Below, in pieces: positions 22,401 to 31,424 of a DNA stretch of 64,000 nt. The notes under the pieces are model-generated. The model did not search any database. It had not been told where the DNA came from and was given only the letters and a program-made list of their open reading frames with translations. The position numbers and the translations under genes were made by a program. Positions within the stretch are counted from its first letter, which is position 1. The number at the start of each line of letters is the position of its first letter. Origin of the DNA: Pseudoips prasinana (lineage: Eukaryota > Arthropoda > Insecta > Lepidoptera > Nolidae); assembly GCA_951640165.1 (NCBI GenBank), contig OX621260.1, forward strand, positions 13,472,001-13,536,000. Direction: 5' to 3'.

Positions 22401-25400
22401 CGGCTTTCGTCTCAGGTTCCTTTTTCTCCCCGTCGTCCAGGAGTTTGAAATGGCTGTCTCCCAGCCCTGTATGCAGCTTATATCCCGCCGCCTTTATGTG
22501 CTCTGCCGAGGCTTTGTCCATCAGGACGATGCGCCGAGTGTACATTGCCTCGACATTCGCGTGTACCACTTTCCATTCGTCAGTACGAAGGGACGGGTTC
22601 ATTCGCTGTGTCATCTTGAGCAGCCGCTCTGAGGTGACACTGCTTACGGTTTTGGACCTCCATGCCATCCTGATTGGTTTGGGTAGATCCTTGGCGTCAA
22701 TCACCTTAAGTGGAGTGCCGTCAACAGTCTTACCGTTGACGCACTTAAGCCACTGCACTGCCTCAGGTCCATCACATATAATGTAAACGGCCCCAGCAAT
22801 CATGTTCCCCACGGAGAATCTCGGCGCGGGGTCAGGTGTCTCCTCTAGAAGGTCCCACAGTAGGACTTTAAGAGGATCCAACGTTTTGGGGTCCAGCTTC
22901 TCCGGGTAGTTCGCATTAACAATTACCATCCGGGTCCCAGTTAGGGCGTCTCTGTAGGACCCCTGGGTTTTTGCCCTTTTTGGTATGTTATGCGTGCCCG
23001 GGCTCTCGTCACTGACTTCCCTCTCTCTTTTTTTGAGACCCTCCTGATGGAGTTCCCCCTTGAGCCGCATCTTGCCTCTCTATAGCTCTACGGCGTTTTT
23101 GAGCGCCGCTGAGCCTCCTTTTCCCCCTAAGCTCGCCCCCTGGTGCCGGTCGCTCGGAAGCTATTCCACCGTCAGAACCGCCCGCCGATGTGCCCGGTGT
23201 GGGTGACATACGGGGTGGTACGCTCTGACTGCTGGAGCTGCCTTCACTCAGAAACAAATATTCGTGCTCATCACACAAATATTTGCACTTACCGGGATTC
23301 GAACCCAGGACCACCAGTTTCGTAGGCAGGAGCACTACCAACTAGGCTACGGTGACCGTCAGTACTTACTTACTTTATATTAAACACAGTACTTAGTGAT
23401 TATTTTAAAAGTGGGTAGTTTTAGAAAAAATATTTCAATGAATGTGTGCGGTTTTTGCTATACTTGCATGGGGCACGGCGATTTATGCTTGTTTTTATAA
23501 AATTTTCGTATACCGACCTTCAGGTCCCGGCGATATTTTTATTCACACACACATCATCACCTTGTGTCACAGCGGGACATAGGCCTCTCCCAAAGGTTCC
23601 ATCCGATGGTGTTGTAACAATAAGCAAAGTCCAGTTGATAACGGTTTTATTCATAAAATGTCTTTCGTATTAACGTCCTCAGTCAGAAGATAGACAGTCC
23701 CATTCTGGGGCACTGGGTTCAAGTACAAGTGCGTGTACCTGGAGCCCTAGAATGTGGCAGATACTTAAATTAATTACTTTTTTATTACTAACATCGTTTT
23801 TAAGATGTAATTTACTAATATTATGGGCCAAGTGTCTGAAATAAAAAGATTTAATTTAATTTTTATTTTATTAACCCACCTATGTAGGTATATACGATAT
23901 CTTCCCCTTAAAAATAATAAGAATTAAATAAAAATTATTGTATTTTCTTTTAACAAAATTCATCAAACAAATACCATTATTATATAAACTAGTTACATCT
24001 TCCCTTTAAAATGAATTAAAAAATAATATTCCATTTTCTATTAACAAAATTTAAACAATTTTTTTTACTGAGATACAGACAAAAATCTGTACTTTTTCTA
24101 AATTAAGAAACTGTCAATATTTACTCAGCAACTTTAATGCCGTCACATATTGCTATATTGTCTCACCTTTTTCTTGATTTCTTCTGAAGAAATTATACCT
24201 TGACAACGTTATATTGGTTTTTACGCCAAACAGTCGTCAAATTTTTTGAGCAAGACATCAACATCCGTCTTTTCATTGTCTTTCTCATAAGAAAATGTTT
24301 GGTAAACATCGAACCCTTCTGGGCCGATCAAATTTACCAATAAACTTGCCTGTACTTCTTTATTTACTTTACTTACTCCTGAAGGTTTAGCAAATAGCTC
24401 AAATTGAATCTTCCATCTTTTCCACTCGTCAGCCAGGCAGACGGAGTTGCCAATGAGACTTAGGTCTGATGGTGGTCGGGCATGTTCCATTTTATAAAAA
24501 TACTTTTATACCTTATCAGGGTTCTAAAGCATACCAAATTTTCAAATAAATCTGCTAATTCAATTGATTTTCACCACTGTCACCATGTTGTAATAATAAG
24601 CAAAGTCCAGTTGACAACTGTTTTATTCATAAAATGTCTTTCGTATTAAAATCTATATACGACAGATGGGACGCCTAGAGACATGACAGGAAAGAGGACA
24701 GGTACAGGACCGACGGCTTTACGTAGTCTCCCAGGCACGGGGTTATAATACCGCCAACTTCCAGACTTCCGGCTGATGCTGAGAAATTTTTCTTTTTACA
24801 GAAAAGTCTCAAAATCACTTTTTGACCCGACCCGAGATTTGAATCCAAGTCCTCGTTCTCTGCGGATGAACTCGCTACCGCTAGACCAACGAGGCTATAA
24901 TATAGCTTATATAGCTGAATAACATAGAAATTTATACCAATTATTTTATTACCTAAAACTTTTATAGGAACTCCAACTGCGGATGGCAGCACTGTTGGCC
25001 CAGCAAGTCGCGAAGGGTGGCGTCGTGGGACTCGGTGACACCGGCCCTCCGCCACTCACCATCACCACGCCCAGCGACAACGATAACGAAAACGTAAGCA
25101 TTCAGCTGCAGGTTGGTCGGTACACAACGGTAGGTAGACAACGGATTTCCACATCACGATCTTTGCACAACTCTTTTGTCTGTCATTATATTCTTCTCTT
25201 CTATCTTCATACATGCTCGCTGGTTTTGGGTACTTGTGACCTGGCCTTACTTGAGAACGTCTCCGATTTGGCCAGAGAAAGTTCTATGTGGTCTTCCCCT
25301 TCCGGTTTTCCCATTCACACAGGCCAGGTATACTTCTTTTGTTAATCTACTTTCATTCATCCTTTCTAAAGGTACAAACCATTTCAGCATACTTTTTTCT

Positions 25401-27492
25401 ATGTTTGAGACTACATCCTTTTACACACCAAAACACTCTGCTAGAACGAAATACTGATGTAATAGAGTATGAAATACGAAATACTGATATAAGAAAGTGT
25501 AAAATACGAAATACTGATGTAAGAGAGTGTAGAATACGAAATACTGATATGTAAGAGAGCGTTGTGGTGTGAACTTTGCGCGTTGGGTGCCTAAAATAAA
25601 TAAAATACTGTTCTATTATGGACGTGGAACTAAAAAAAATTGCACACTGGTTACAAAGTTTTCCTGTAGTAATTTTTTTACACCACAGAGTCCACCCGAT
25701 CCAAAGCATTAACTGCAACCTATGGATGCTTGCAACATCAGTGCTATAACTCGCGCAATTCCGACCTTTTACAAAACTCTATACTACTTTGTTTAAGGTC
25801 CCAATTCTGTAGTCTCTTGGTGAAACCCTGGCAGGAAGCTCATTCCAGCAAGGAAATTTCGCTGAAGACCGTACCGAATGACATCGTAAAGCTTCCAGGA
25901 TGTGAGGTTGAACGTCCTGTCATGTCGAGGGGTACGGTGGTAGAAAATGGCCGGGGACATTATACCAATCAGTTCCACTTTATTTTTATGTTCATCACTG
26001 AACAAATAGTGGTGGGTTGGCGCTTGAATCTTCACCTTCGGACAATTCATTTGCCGTAGATACTTTGTACGATTGAAATGAAAATCTTAGATAAATTTGA
26101 AAATCCATTTAGGTTTAACAATCAAACACAACGTAACGTGAGACAGTTTCTAGGCACTAGTGGTCCGCTCGGAGCTACGTAGAGAAGTGAATGTTCGATC
26201 AGGCAGATAAGCCTCGTCGACTCGTACGAACGCCATACCAGACTCCATCGAGGTGCGCCAACTTCCCGCTTACGTTTCGTAAGCCGATATTTCGTACTAA
26301 TGACCATTCCGTACTAATGACCAATCCGTACTAATGACCAATCCGTACTAATGACCATTCCATACTAATGACCATTACGTACTAATGACCATCAAACATA
26401 CATTATGATTATTTAAGACATTATAATTTCATTTCAGGAGGAAGCAACCAACGAGGTGCCGGGCGCTTCGCAGGAAGTTAAACCAGACGGGATAGTGAAC
26501 CCGAGACAGAATGGAAACGGTTCTAACGATAATTCGACGCCCGGCTCGCCCAATGCGCGCTCAGTGTACCGCGGCCCTTACAGGTAATTATTATGTACAC
26601 ATGGCTACATATCGAGTTTATATACATATATACTGAATCACTAGGAATTTCTCTAATTTTTGATGATCACTTCGTCTTTTCTTTCAACAACCATTTTGCA
26701 TACGCCGAACGATCTGTGACGGTTACATTTTTTACACGCCTTACATTAAGTTCACTTGTATGTTTATAACTGACTCATTTAGACGCAATTTTGACCCACT
26801 TTAAACGGTCAGATTTCATTCTAACTTTGTAGATTTATCGAGAACAGATGATAATACACTAATTTGATAAGATTATGCCATTATTCAACTTGCAAAATAA
26901 GATTTTTATGAATTTCCAACGATTCTTCAAAATATTTCCAATTAAAAAAAAAAAAAATATAAATAATAGTTAAAAAATAAAAAAAACACGCTTTATATAA
27001 AATTCAACAAAAAAAAAATTAATATTAATTTTTTAGAGAATTTTATATAAAGCAAGTTTTTTAGTTTTATTAACTATTTTTTTAAGTGGAAATTCATATG
27101 CAGATATTCCATAGAAGTGGAAGAGAATTGAGAAAAAAATGTAAGGACGCGTTATATTTAGGCGCATTTTGTCACACGTGAGAGAAAAATATATGACGTA
27201 GAAAGAGAAAGAGAGCTATATATTCCGCCCCACGGAAATAAAACAAGAGAGAGCGACAATATAAAGCCATAGAGTTAGTAGTCGTTGCGTCGCGCTTGCT
27301 TACGTTGTAGATTTACGCCTCAGAAACTACATATAAACAGTGGATGATGTGTAAATTTAAAAAGTTACACTTGTATCACGTGCATGCCATTTTATTTATT
27401 TTGTTGCAAACTGATATGTTATATGATTGTTCCGCAGAGGGTTTAACCGCCGGGGAAAGCCGGGGCGGCGCGGCCGCGGCGCCGCGCGGTGA
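10458..27492 (+). CDS. RNF25: RNF25-type E3 ubiquitin ligase (RWD + RING), seven exons
   Basis: Exons: 10,458-10,480; 10,555-10,861; 15,702-15,920; 19,040-19,156; 24,968-25,093; 26,438-26,583; 27,438-27,492 (TGA). All junctions are GT/AG and the frame is kept across every one, giving 330 residues. The start [20 protein letters not shown] is formed by joining CG|A across intron 1. Residues 8-110 are an RWD domain. The RING has CVIC at 126-129, CYHHFHSHC in exon 3 and TCPVC at the start of exon 4; the exon 3/4 split of the RING loop and [16 protein letters not shown] are diagnostic of RNF25. Exons 5-6 are low-complexity, and the C-terminus is RG-rich ([22 protein letters not shown] read in two parts). 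In animals RNF25 ubiquitinates ribosomal protein eS31 and acts with RNF14 on factors trapped on stalled ribosomes. The last exon is the least certain: a strong donor (GTAAGT) at 27,595 could allow another 3' structure. Confidence 0.92.
11746..11825 (-). mobile_element. tRNA-derived SINE head
   Basis: Minus strand reads GGTGCGGTGGCGGAGCAGTTAA (A-box-like) then TTGTGGGTTCAATTCCCACC (B-box). It lies in RNF25 intron 2. It looks tRNA-like but lacks a foldable anticodon arm with an aminoacyl stem, so I call it a SINE. Confidence 0.6.
12000..12200 (+). mobile_element. Retroposon tail shared with 33,820-34,950
   Basis: The blocks GGGGAAGTACCTCCACCTTA, ATAATAACATTAATGTTTAA and TGTTTCTGAGTGTGAGTAAGG recur at 33,873-33,905 and 34,722-34,770, where the copy is split by a hAT-like MITE. 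10,862-11,745 and 12,200-12,560 of the same intron show only degenerate SINE-like words (GTGGCACTATGGTTAAGGTGG at 12,252). Confidence 0.6.
12560..14612 (+). mobile_element. 5'-truncated LINE with nearly intact reverse transcriptase
   Basis: An uninterrupted frame runs from about 12,570 into the Helitron at 14,212. It contains [86 protein letters not shown] and the catalytic YADDLQIY, then the thumb ([16 protein letters not shown]). The endonuclease part is missing, as expected from 5' truncation. The 3' UTR word GGAAGAAATCGCTTGATGCG and the tail AATAAAAGAGTATTCTATTC end the element at about 14,612. It sits sense in RNF25 intron 2. GVPQGS is GAPQRG here. CR1/Jockey group; clade not assigned. 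Confidence 0.85.
14212..14380 (+). mobile_element. Non-autonomous Helitron, 169 bp
   Basis: Starts TCTACTATATAAAAATAAGT, ends ACCGCGGGGCACAGCTAG. It is almost identical to the equally long copy at 39,234-39,402 (about five differences), so both are young. It sits in the 3' UTR of the LINE at 12,560-14,612, between TA-rich microsatellites, and so is the younger insertion. Confidence 0.88.
15272..15475 (+). mobile_element. Divergent Helitron-like element
   Basis: Begins TACTAGTATTATACTCGC, keeps the TTTGTTACTCTTTCACG block of the other Helitrons, but its terminal hairpin is different (GCAAGCCGGTTT/ATTCCGGCTTGC) before the CTAG end. Another family or a chimera. Confidence 0.5.
15485..15665 (+). 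mobile_element. Non-autonomous Helitron
   Basis: Starts TCCTACTAATATTATAGATG, carries TAACACATAGGCTATAATTT and ends TGGGGTATAGCTAG. Its GC hairpin is eroded, so it is older than the 169-bp copies. It ends 37 bp before RNF25 exon 3. Confidence 0.7.
15928..16102 (+). mobile_element. Non-autonomous Helitron beside an RNF25 splice donor
   Basis: Starts about CACTAATATTATAGAGGCG and ends ACCGCGGGGCACAGCTAG. Its left end lies 7-8 bp inside intron 3, so the donor CAG|GTAAAT of RNF25 exon 3 is immediately followed by Helitron DNA. Confidence 0.8.
16309..17694. mobile_element. MITE with 26-bp TIRs and 8-bp target duplication
   Basis: Ends are perfect inverted repeats of 26 bp beginning CATGGAGCTATTACAAAGAG. 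They are flanked on both sides by GGGCATGC (16,301-16,308 and 17,695-17,702). It is 1,386 bp with no open frame of note. An 8-bp duplication fits hAT or P superfamilies; a TIR that begins CATG hints at P, but this is not decisive. A P-type transposase gene lies in this window at 57,137-62,094, though I found no copy of this TIR around it. Confidence 0.85.
17881..18363 (-). pseudogene. LINE reverse transcriptase C-terminal fragment
   Basis: 160 open codons, [20 protein letters not shown] onward with [19 protein letters not shown] and [12 protein letters not shown], the conserved region after the reverse transcriptase thumb in Jockey/CR1 LINEs. No catalytic motif remains because the copy is 5' truncated. 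Confidence 0.8.
18719..18995 (+). repeat. Lepidopteran repeat with perfect fold-back
   Basis: Contains the ACTGCTGGATATAGGCCTCC word (also as variants at 23,556 and 39,093) and CGTGGCATGCGAGTTGGC, which recurs at 36,824. At about 18,854-18,911 and 18,926-18,983 it carries arms of about 58 bp that are reverse complements (one reads CCACCCCATAACATCCCGTG), with a spacer of about 14 bp (CTGGTGCATCCC). The reverse arm is an inverted re-copy of the forward one. Confidence 0.8.
19209..19530 (+). mobile_element. Non-autonomous Helitron, second family
   Basis: Starts TCTATACAAATAAATAAA, carries TGTCTGTCTGTTTGTTCC and GGCTGGACCGATTTTGACGG, ends GAAGTCGCGGGCACAGCTAG. It matches 55,831-56,114. It starts about 50 bp after RNF25 exon 4. 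Confidence 0.82.
20307..21731 (-). pseudogene. LINE ORF2 remnant: RT thumb, RNase H, zinc knuckle
   Basis: Frame 1 (21,731-20,949, 260 codons) has [20 protein letters not shown], the RT thumb, then RNase H start [20 protein letters not shown] and FQAETYAI. After a frame break near 20,950 comes [20 protein letters not shown] around 20,840-20,780, which holds the last RNase H acidic site, and then 20,675-20,307 with [18 protein letters not shown], a CCHC-like knuckle. RNase H catalytic D, E and D are readable across the two frames; the RT catalytic site is absent. Confidence 0.85.
21709..21823. repeat. Two overlapping near-perfect palindromes
   Basis: Arms 21,709-21,737 and 21,744-21,772 (29 bp, spacer 6 bp) are exact reverse complements, and arms 21,769-21,794 and 21,798-21,823 (26 bp, spacer 3 bp) are too. 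They interrupt the reading frame of the LINE at the residue series following [18 protein letters not shown] further one, TTTGCGTTAAC/GTTAACGCAAA, sits at 22,117-22,140 next to a deletion junction of the same LINE. Confidence 0.88.
22168..23210 (-). pseudogene. LINE ORF1 (gag-like), one frameshift
   Basis: Starts [15 protein letters not shown] near 23,208 and continues in the first frame to 23,009. It shifts frame in a run of A in the KKRE region (about 23,035), then runs as 300 codons to 22,168. The main part resembles the gag-like domain (DUF4780 type) of insect RNase H-bearing LINEs: [49 protein letters not shown]. It ends in an acidic low-complexity tail. The 1-nt shift in the A run makes it non-functional. 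Confidence 0.75.
23611..24660 (-). mobile_element. LTR-retrotransposon remnant with gag start
   Basis: About 70 bp (AATAAGCAAAGTCCAGTTGA and ATTCATAAAATGTCTTTCGT) are repeated in direct orientation at 23,615-23,680 and 24,592-24,655 and look like the inner parts of two LTRs. On the minus strand the right copy ends TTACAACA followed by TGGTGACAGTGG, a plausible primer-binding site, then the gag-like frame 24,490-24,221. pol is absent. It is a deleted, non-functional element in RNF25 intron 4. Confidence 0.6.
24221..24490 (-). pseudogene. gag N-terminal fragment of an LTR element
   Basis: 89 open codons starting [20 protein letters not shown] with [11 protein letters not shown] and [15 protein letters not shown], a pattern typical of the start of insect Gypsy-type gag proteins. 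It stops abruptly where the capsid region should continue. Confidence 0.65.
24665..24905 (-). mobile_element. tRNA-derived SINE (TTGGTCTAGCGGTAGCG family)
   Basis: Minus strand: A-box TTGGTCTAGCGGTAGCGAG, B-box GGATTCAAATCTCGGG, then TCAAAAAGTGATTTTGAG, CAGCCGGAAGTCTGGAAGTT and GTAAAGCCGTCGGTCCTGTA. The plus-strand copy at 50,744-51,045 has the same order. It ends about 60 bp before RNF25 exon 5. Confidence 0.82.
25445..25559. repeat. 30-bp tandem repeat, about 3.8 copies
   Basis: Units start ACGAAATACTGATRTAA and are 30 bp long; the last is partial. Located in RNF25 intron 5. Confidence 0.9.
25760..26060 (-). repeat. Possible repeat-derived open stretch
   Basis: The minus strand has 85 open codons ([20 protein letters not shown] within). 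I recognise this as the style of a lepidopteran interspersed repeat but cannot name the family. It is intronic in RNF25. Confidence 0.3.
26283..26393. repeat. 17-bp minisatellite, about 6 copies
   Basis: Repeats of CCGTACTAATGACCAWT in tandem, 40 bp upstream of RNF25 exon 6, ending just before the acceptor's pyrimidine-rich region. Confidence 0.92.
26963..27084. repeat. AT-rich inverted repeat
   Basis: AATAGTTAAAAAATAAAA ... ACGCTTTATATAAAATTC pairs with GAATTTTATATAAAGCAAG ... TTTATTAACTATT, arms of about 43 bp around a 30-bp AT-only loop. Could be a small MITE; no clear target duplication. Confidence 0.6.
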
Positions 27493-27528
27493 CCCGCGCC
27501 TGCGCAGCACACGCCGCGCGCCGCCTAG

Positions 27529-28719
27529 CGCCCGCGCCGCCCCGCCGCCCCCGCCCCCGCCGCACCGCCCGCCCTACACCCCAGCCCAGGCGCCGTAAGT
27601 ACTGGACCACGTTCCGAAACTACCGGCCCAACACATAACACCATTCAACTTGCCCTGAAATTTACTGGCCAGTGTGACTCAGGCTTTTTAATACTGCGAC
27701 TTCAAGTATTTCACCTTTTAGTGTCATCCCCAATTTCCGTAACTCTCAGCAGCGTACACAATTTGGTGCAGGACCGACCTGCCCCAAATTTTGTATCTCC
27801 TATATTCCTTTTACAGGCCCGCTATATAGTAAGTTTATACATAATTGAATGTCAAGTATTCAACAACTTACCAATTACCCAAAGATTGTGGTATATTCGA
27901 TCTGCCCCAAATATAGTATTATCCAGAATAATAATTGAAGCATGTACTTGCGAGTGTGTACAGGGCTTTATATTACCAATCAGTAATCTAGGCTTATTAA
28001 TAAGTTGTGTTTATACGCACAAGTCTGTAACGCACCTAATAATGTACCAGATATTTGTGAATCTATTCTACCTGCAATTCTTTTTAATGTTAATGTCTTC
28101 TAATAAGGAAACTTTATCTTATTGTTCTATTATAGTAAAATTGTGTTTAATGTGTGGTCTTTTGTATTCTTCATATGTTACGAAAGTAACATTAGGAATC
28201 AACTACAATCGCTGTGTATATGTTTTTAAAATACATTCTTTGTGTAATAAAACTCGTATATGTTATAATAATAAGATTCGCGAAAATACATTAATTTTTC
28301 AAAATATACAATTAAAATGCGAAATTAAATTCAAATTAAGCGAACGGCGTTCTAAGTTTCTTGTAACGGTTGTAAGTTCGTATCCAACCGATCTTGCATC
28401 TCGCTTCCGCACTAAATGTCATTTTGACAGCAGTTTAATTGCATCATCCGGGCAACAAGGTTTTATTATAGTGCAAACTGCCGTATCTAACTTCTTTCTG
28501 GACGCGTTGAACTATGGTGTGAGTTATAAGTTATATTTGTTATCGATATTTACAGCAATAGATAGGGTTGTGCATAAAAATGGTGCGTGGACTCATTCTG
28601 AAACAGGGTCTCCTTTAAATCGGACTGAATCGTATCAAAGACTGACGATTGGCCGTTGTTATCAACTATCTATAATTTTTATTGAGTATCGATTATCGTA
28701 TTATATCGATTATATTTAA
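27529..28719 (+). other. Unexplained ~397-codon open frame just 3' of RNF25
   Basis: In the same frame as the last RNF25 exon, after TGA (27,490-27,492) and TAG (27,526-27,528), no stop codon occurs until 28,719. The first ATG is only near 28,040. The translation is rich in Cys, Ile, Leu and Tyr, has some hydrophobic runs (FLMLMSS, ISNLGLLISCV), and shows no domain I know. Codon use looks like AT-rich non-coding DNA. The simplest reading is RNF25 3' UTR open by chance, but the length is unusual for DNA of this composition, where other non-coding frames rarely exceed 100 codons. Confidence 0.3.
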
Positions 28720-28739
28720 CTTTATATATCTATCTCTCT

Positions 28740-29650
28740 TCCAGGCGACGAATTTATTTATATATCTAATTGTTACGGTGATCATAAATCACGATTTTTA
28801 AGGATGCGGTTTGTTAAGAGTGGCAACGTTGCATTCTATTGTCATATTTAGTGGGTAAATACTTATAAGCTTGGGTTTTATTTTTAATCCTCCTGCCGTT
28901 TGAAATACGTAAAATCACATGCATAAGTAAGTTTGAGTTTTCAAAAAAAAGGAACATCGGTTGAGCCAAAAGGTAATGATTTGTCTCAAATGATTATCGG
29001 GATGGAAATAAGTTTCCACAATATATAAAAATTTTACGGAAAATTTAAACAAGAGGCCTCTTAAACCTGAGTCGCAAGTCTCAGACTCAGCGAAGGGTTC
29101 CTTCCGCTACCACCCGATGGACCTGGTCTCCGCACGGTGAATCCATGGAATGCTAAGAATTATGTCTTCAAAATTGTCTGAACTCACAGGTGTCATGCAA
29201 GTATTCTTAAAGCACATTAACAATATAATTTAGATGACATTTAAAAAAAAATGTATAGTATATATTTTGAAACTAAAAACTAAGTTAATTGATCATATTA
29301 CGAACATAAAATATTTGCATAAATCACGACGTTGCCATACTTAAAGTTAGTATAAATTAAAATATATATCACAAAGTATATATAGATTTAGGAATCTTGC
29401 GTTACATTATTATATGTCCGCCTTTCATCGTCAGTCTTTCGCTCTAATTTTAGGAAATACATACGGTAAAATGGGGTGAATACAAATCCCGGGCTGAATA
29501 CATATCCGGGGATGAATACAGAGGGGGTATAATATCCATAAACTAGGTCTGCAAGGCAGTCTGCTTGCAAATATTGAGTTGAGCGTATTTAAGCTGATGT
29601 CTATACTTTTTCATAGATTTTTTTCGGTGTTTATCATGTCCGATATTTAT
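28740..29650. other. No recognised feature
   Basis: AT-rich, with a 60-codon minus-strand open stretch at 29,388-29,570 that I do not consider coding. A small GC-richer block at 29,045-29,150 (GTCGCAAGTCTCAGACTCAG) shows no family I can name. Confidence 0.5.
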
Positions 29651-29652
29651 GA

Positions 29653-29890
29653 ACCTGTTGGCGTGGTTGGCTAATGCTTGTTTCCCGCCGGAGGTCGTGG
29701 GTTCGATTCCCACCCAGGACAGATATTTGTGTGCATGATCATGTCTGTTTGTCCTGAGTCAGGGTGTAATTATCTATATAAGTATGTATTTACAAAAGAA
29801 AAGTAGTGTATGTAGTATATCAGTTATCTGGTTCCAATAGTACAAGCTCTGCTTAGTTTGGGATCAGATGGCTGTTTGTAAATAATGTCC
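29653..29890 (+). mobile_element. tRNA-derived SINE
   Basis: Head TTGGCGTGGTTGGCTAATGC (A-box) and GTGGGTTCGATTCCCACCC (B-box), then GTCTGTTTGTCCTGAGTCAG and a tail AGCTCTGCTTAGTTTGGGAT. Relatives lie at 6,262-6,405 (minus) and 33,715-33,800. 29,890-31,424 that follows has no recognised gene; a GC-richer segment at 30,455-30,640 could be regulatory but nothing proves it. Confidence 0.78.
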
Positions 29891-31424
29891 CAGGATATTA
29901 TATTATTATAATTCACATATGCGCTCACGCACGAGTATGGTTACTACCACTGTGTAAAATTTTAAGAAGATTGGTTCGACTGCTCAGGAGCCGTACAACT
30001 CCATGAGTTCCATAAGAAAATGCTTCGTTTACACTCATCTCAACAAGTTGAATTTTCAACCCATCTATAGAGAAATTCAGGGATGAATATTCACCCCGTT
30101 TCACCGTAGCAATATTTTAAAGTAGATCCTGTCATTAATTATATAAGATGGACTGATGTTTACATGGCGTGTATTGTCGGGGACTGACATTTTTGGGCTC
30201 ATGCTTGTTGATGAATTCACGCACTGAAGGGTAAAACTGTAGTCATAGTATAAAGACCAATAGCTGTAAATTTGCGACTTGCGGCTACGGGTGTTTAGAT
30301 TCAATTCTCTATACTGCGTTCGAATAATAGAATCACGGCCATAACGCCTCAGTAAAATCTTTATATTATTCTGGAATATATTATTTATTTATTTTAACAA
30401 ACAAAATAGAATACACGTGCATTACTTGGGTTAATTACAATTCACAAAAAAAGACGTTCGCATTGTTTCGATGACGACAAAACGGCGGCGCCTTTCTGTC
30501 AGCAGTACTATTGTTTTGCGTCGTACTAGCGTAGTAGCGACGATATTCTTGTTTTAAAACTAGTACTACCGACTTGTTGGCACCGCTTTGATTCTGTCAG
30601 TCATCCCTCCGCGAACAAACGGCTTCGAATTTATTGAAAAAGCTTTTGCAAGTCCTTAACCTTATTTTAATTAATAGGAATCGTCTAACAATAGTAAACT
30701 CAAATCAGGAAAACATAACATGTGTGTTCAATAACTATCCAATCAACTAAACTAATTTGAGTATAATAACCAGAATATAAATATGGACAGTAAGGTAACT
30801 AAGCCTAGTTGATTAAATAATAACCTACGCTCTATTGAAGCTGTAAGGCAGCTGGATTTTTGAAAAAATTGCGGAGATAAACTTATGCGCGACCACTCGT
30901 TGTGACGCGGCACTCACTACTGACAGCACCGCGACAACCACTTAGGGGTCTTGTTGATACGCATGTTTGTGTGAGTGTGCCGTTTCGACTGTTTGTAAGT
31001 AGTTTCCGTACTGTCTATTTTTATACTGAGTTATTAATTGCAACGCCTCTTGTCATTGCATCGCGAATACCGAAGTCTCACTCGTTTTTATTCTATGATT
31101 TTGAACCTTATTCCAAATTGATAAGGTTCAAAATTATGTGCAGTCCAATTAAGAGTTATGAATACCCTGAAGAAATGTTTTTTTTTATTGTAGTCAAACT
31201 GTAACAGTTGATTTCTTCTGAGCAAGTTGCCAAAGCGGGACGGCACAAACTAATGATTAGTCGTTCATATTGTACTCTTAGATTAAGACACTTCTCTGTG
31301 ACGAATCCTAGTCAGATACCTAGTATTCCACATTAATAAATAAATCATTACTGTAACTTGTGTCAAATGTATTGTTTGGCTAGTTTACCTCGTTCTGTGA
31401 AGTTATTGGCATCTTTTTATCATT

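Larger units (their letters stand above)
20214..23242 (-). mobile_element. RNase H-bearing LINE (I/R1/LOA type), internally deleted
   Basis: Minus-strand order: ORF1 (about 23,210-22,168), the end of the endonuclease (about 22,115-21,960, with [12 protein letters not shown]), the RT thumb, RNase H and a zinc knuckle (21,950-20,307), then a tail of TAAGA repeats (20,239-20,214). The endonuclease start and the RT palm with YADD are missing. RNase H after RT excludes Jockey/CR1. The element is inserted in a SINE within RNF25 intron 4, antisense to the gene. Confidence 0.85.
20075..23352 (-). mobile_element. tRNA-derived SINE split by a LINE
   Basis: The SINE head is at 23,243-23,352 (minus strand GTAGCCTAGTTGGTAGTGC A-box, GGTTCGAATCCCGG B-box) and its tail at 20,075-20,213 (minus strand GTATATCGTCGCCTGGTACC ... 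GCTTAGTTTGGGGCTAGGAT). The uninterrupted copy at 49,505-49,770 shows that the two halves belong together around CATCCATGACTCAGAAAC. The LINE 20,214-23,242 lies exactly at this point. Confidence 0.8.

Noticed and set aside
20330..22786. Several plus-strand open frames of 65-129 codons
   Set aside because: All are antisense shadows of the LINE ORF1 and RT/RNase H frames on the minus strand.
26963..27084. Terminator or structured RNA
   Set aside because: The pairing is almost pure AT in a eukaryotic intron; a degenerate MITE or chance is simpler.
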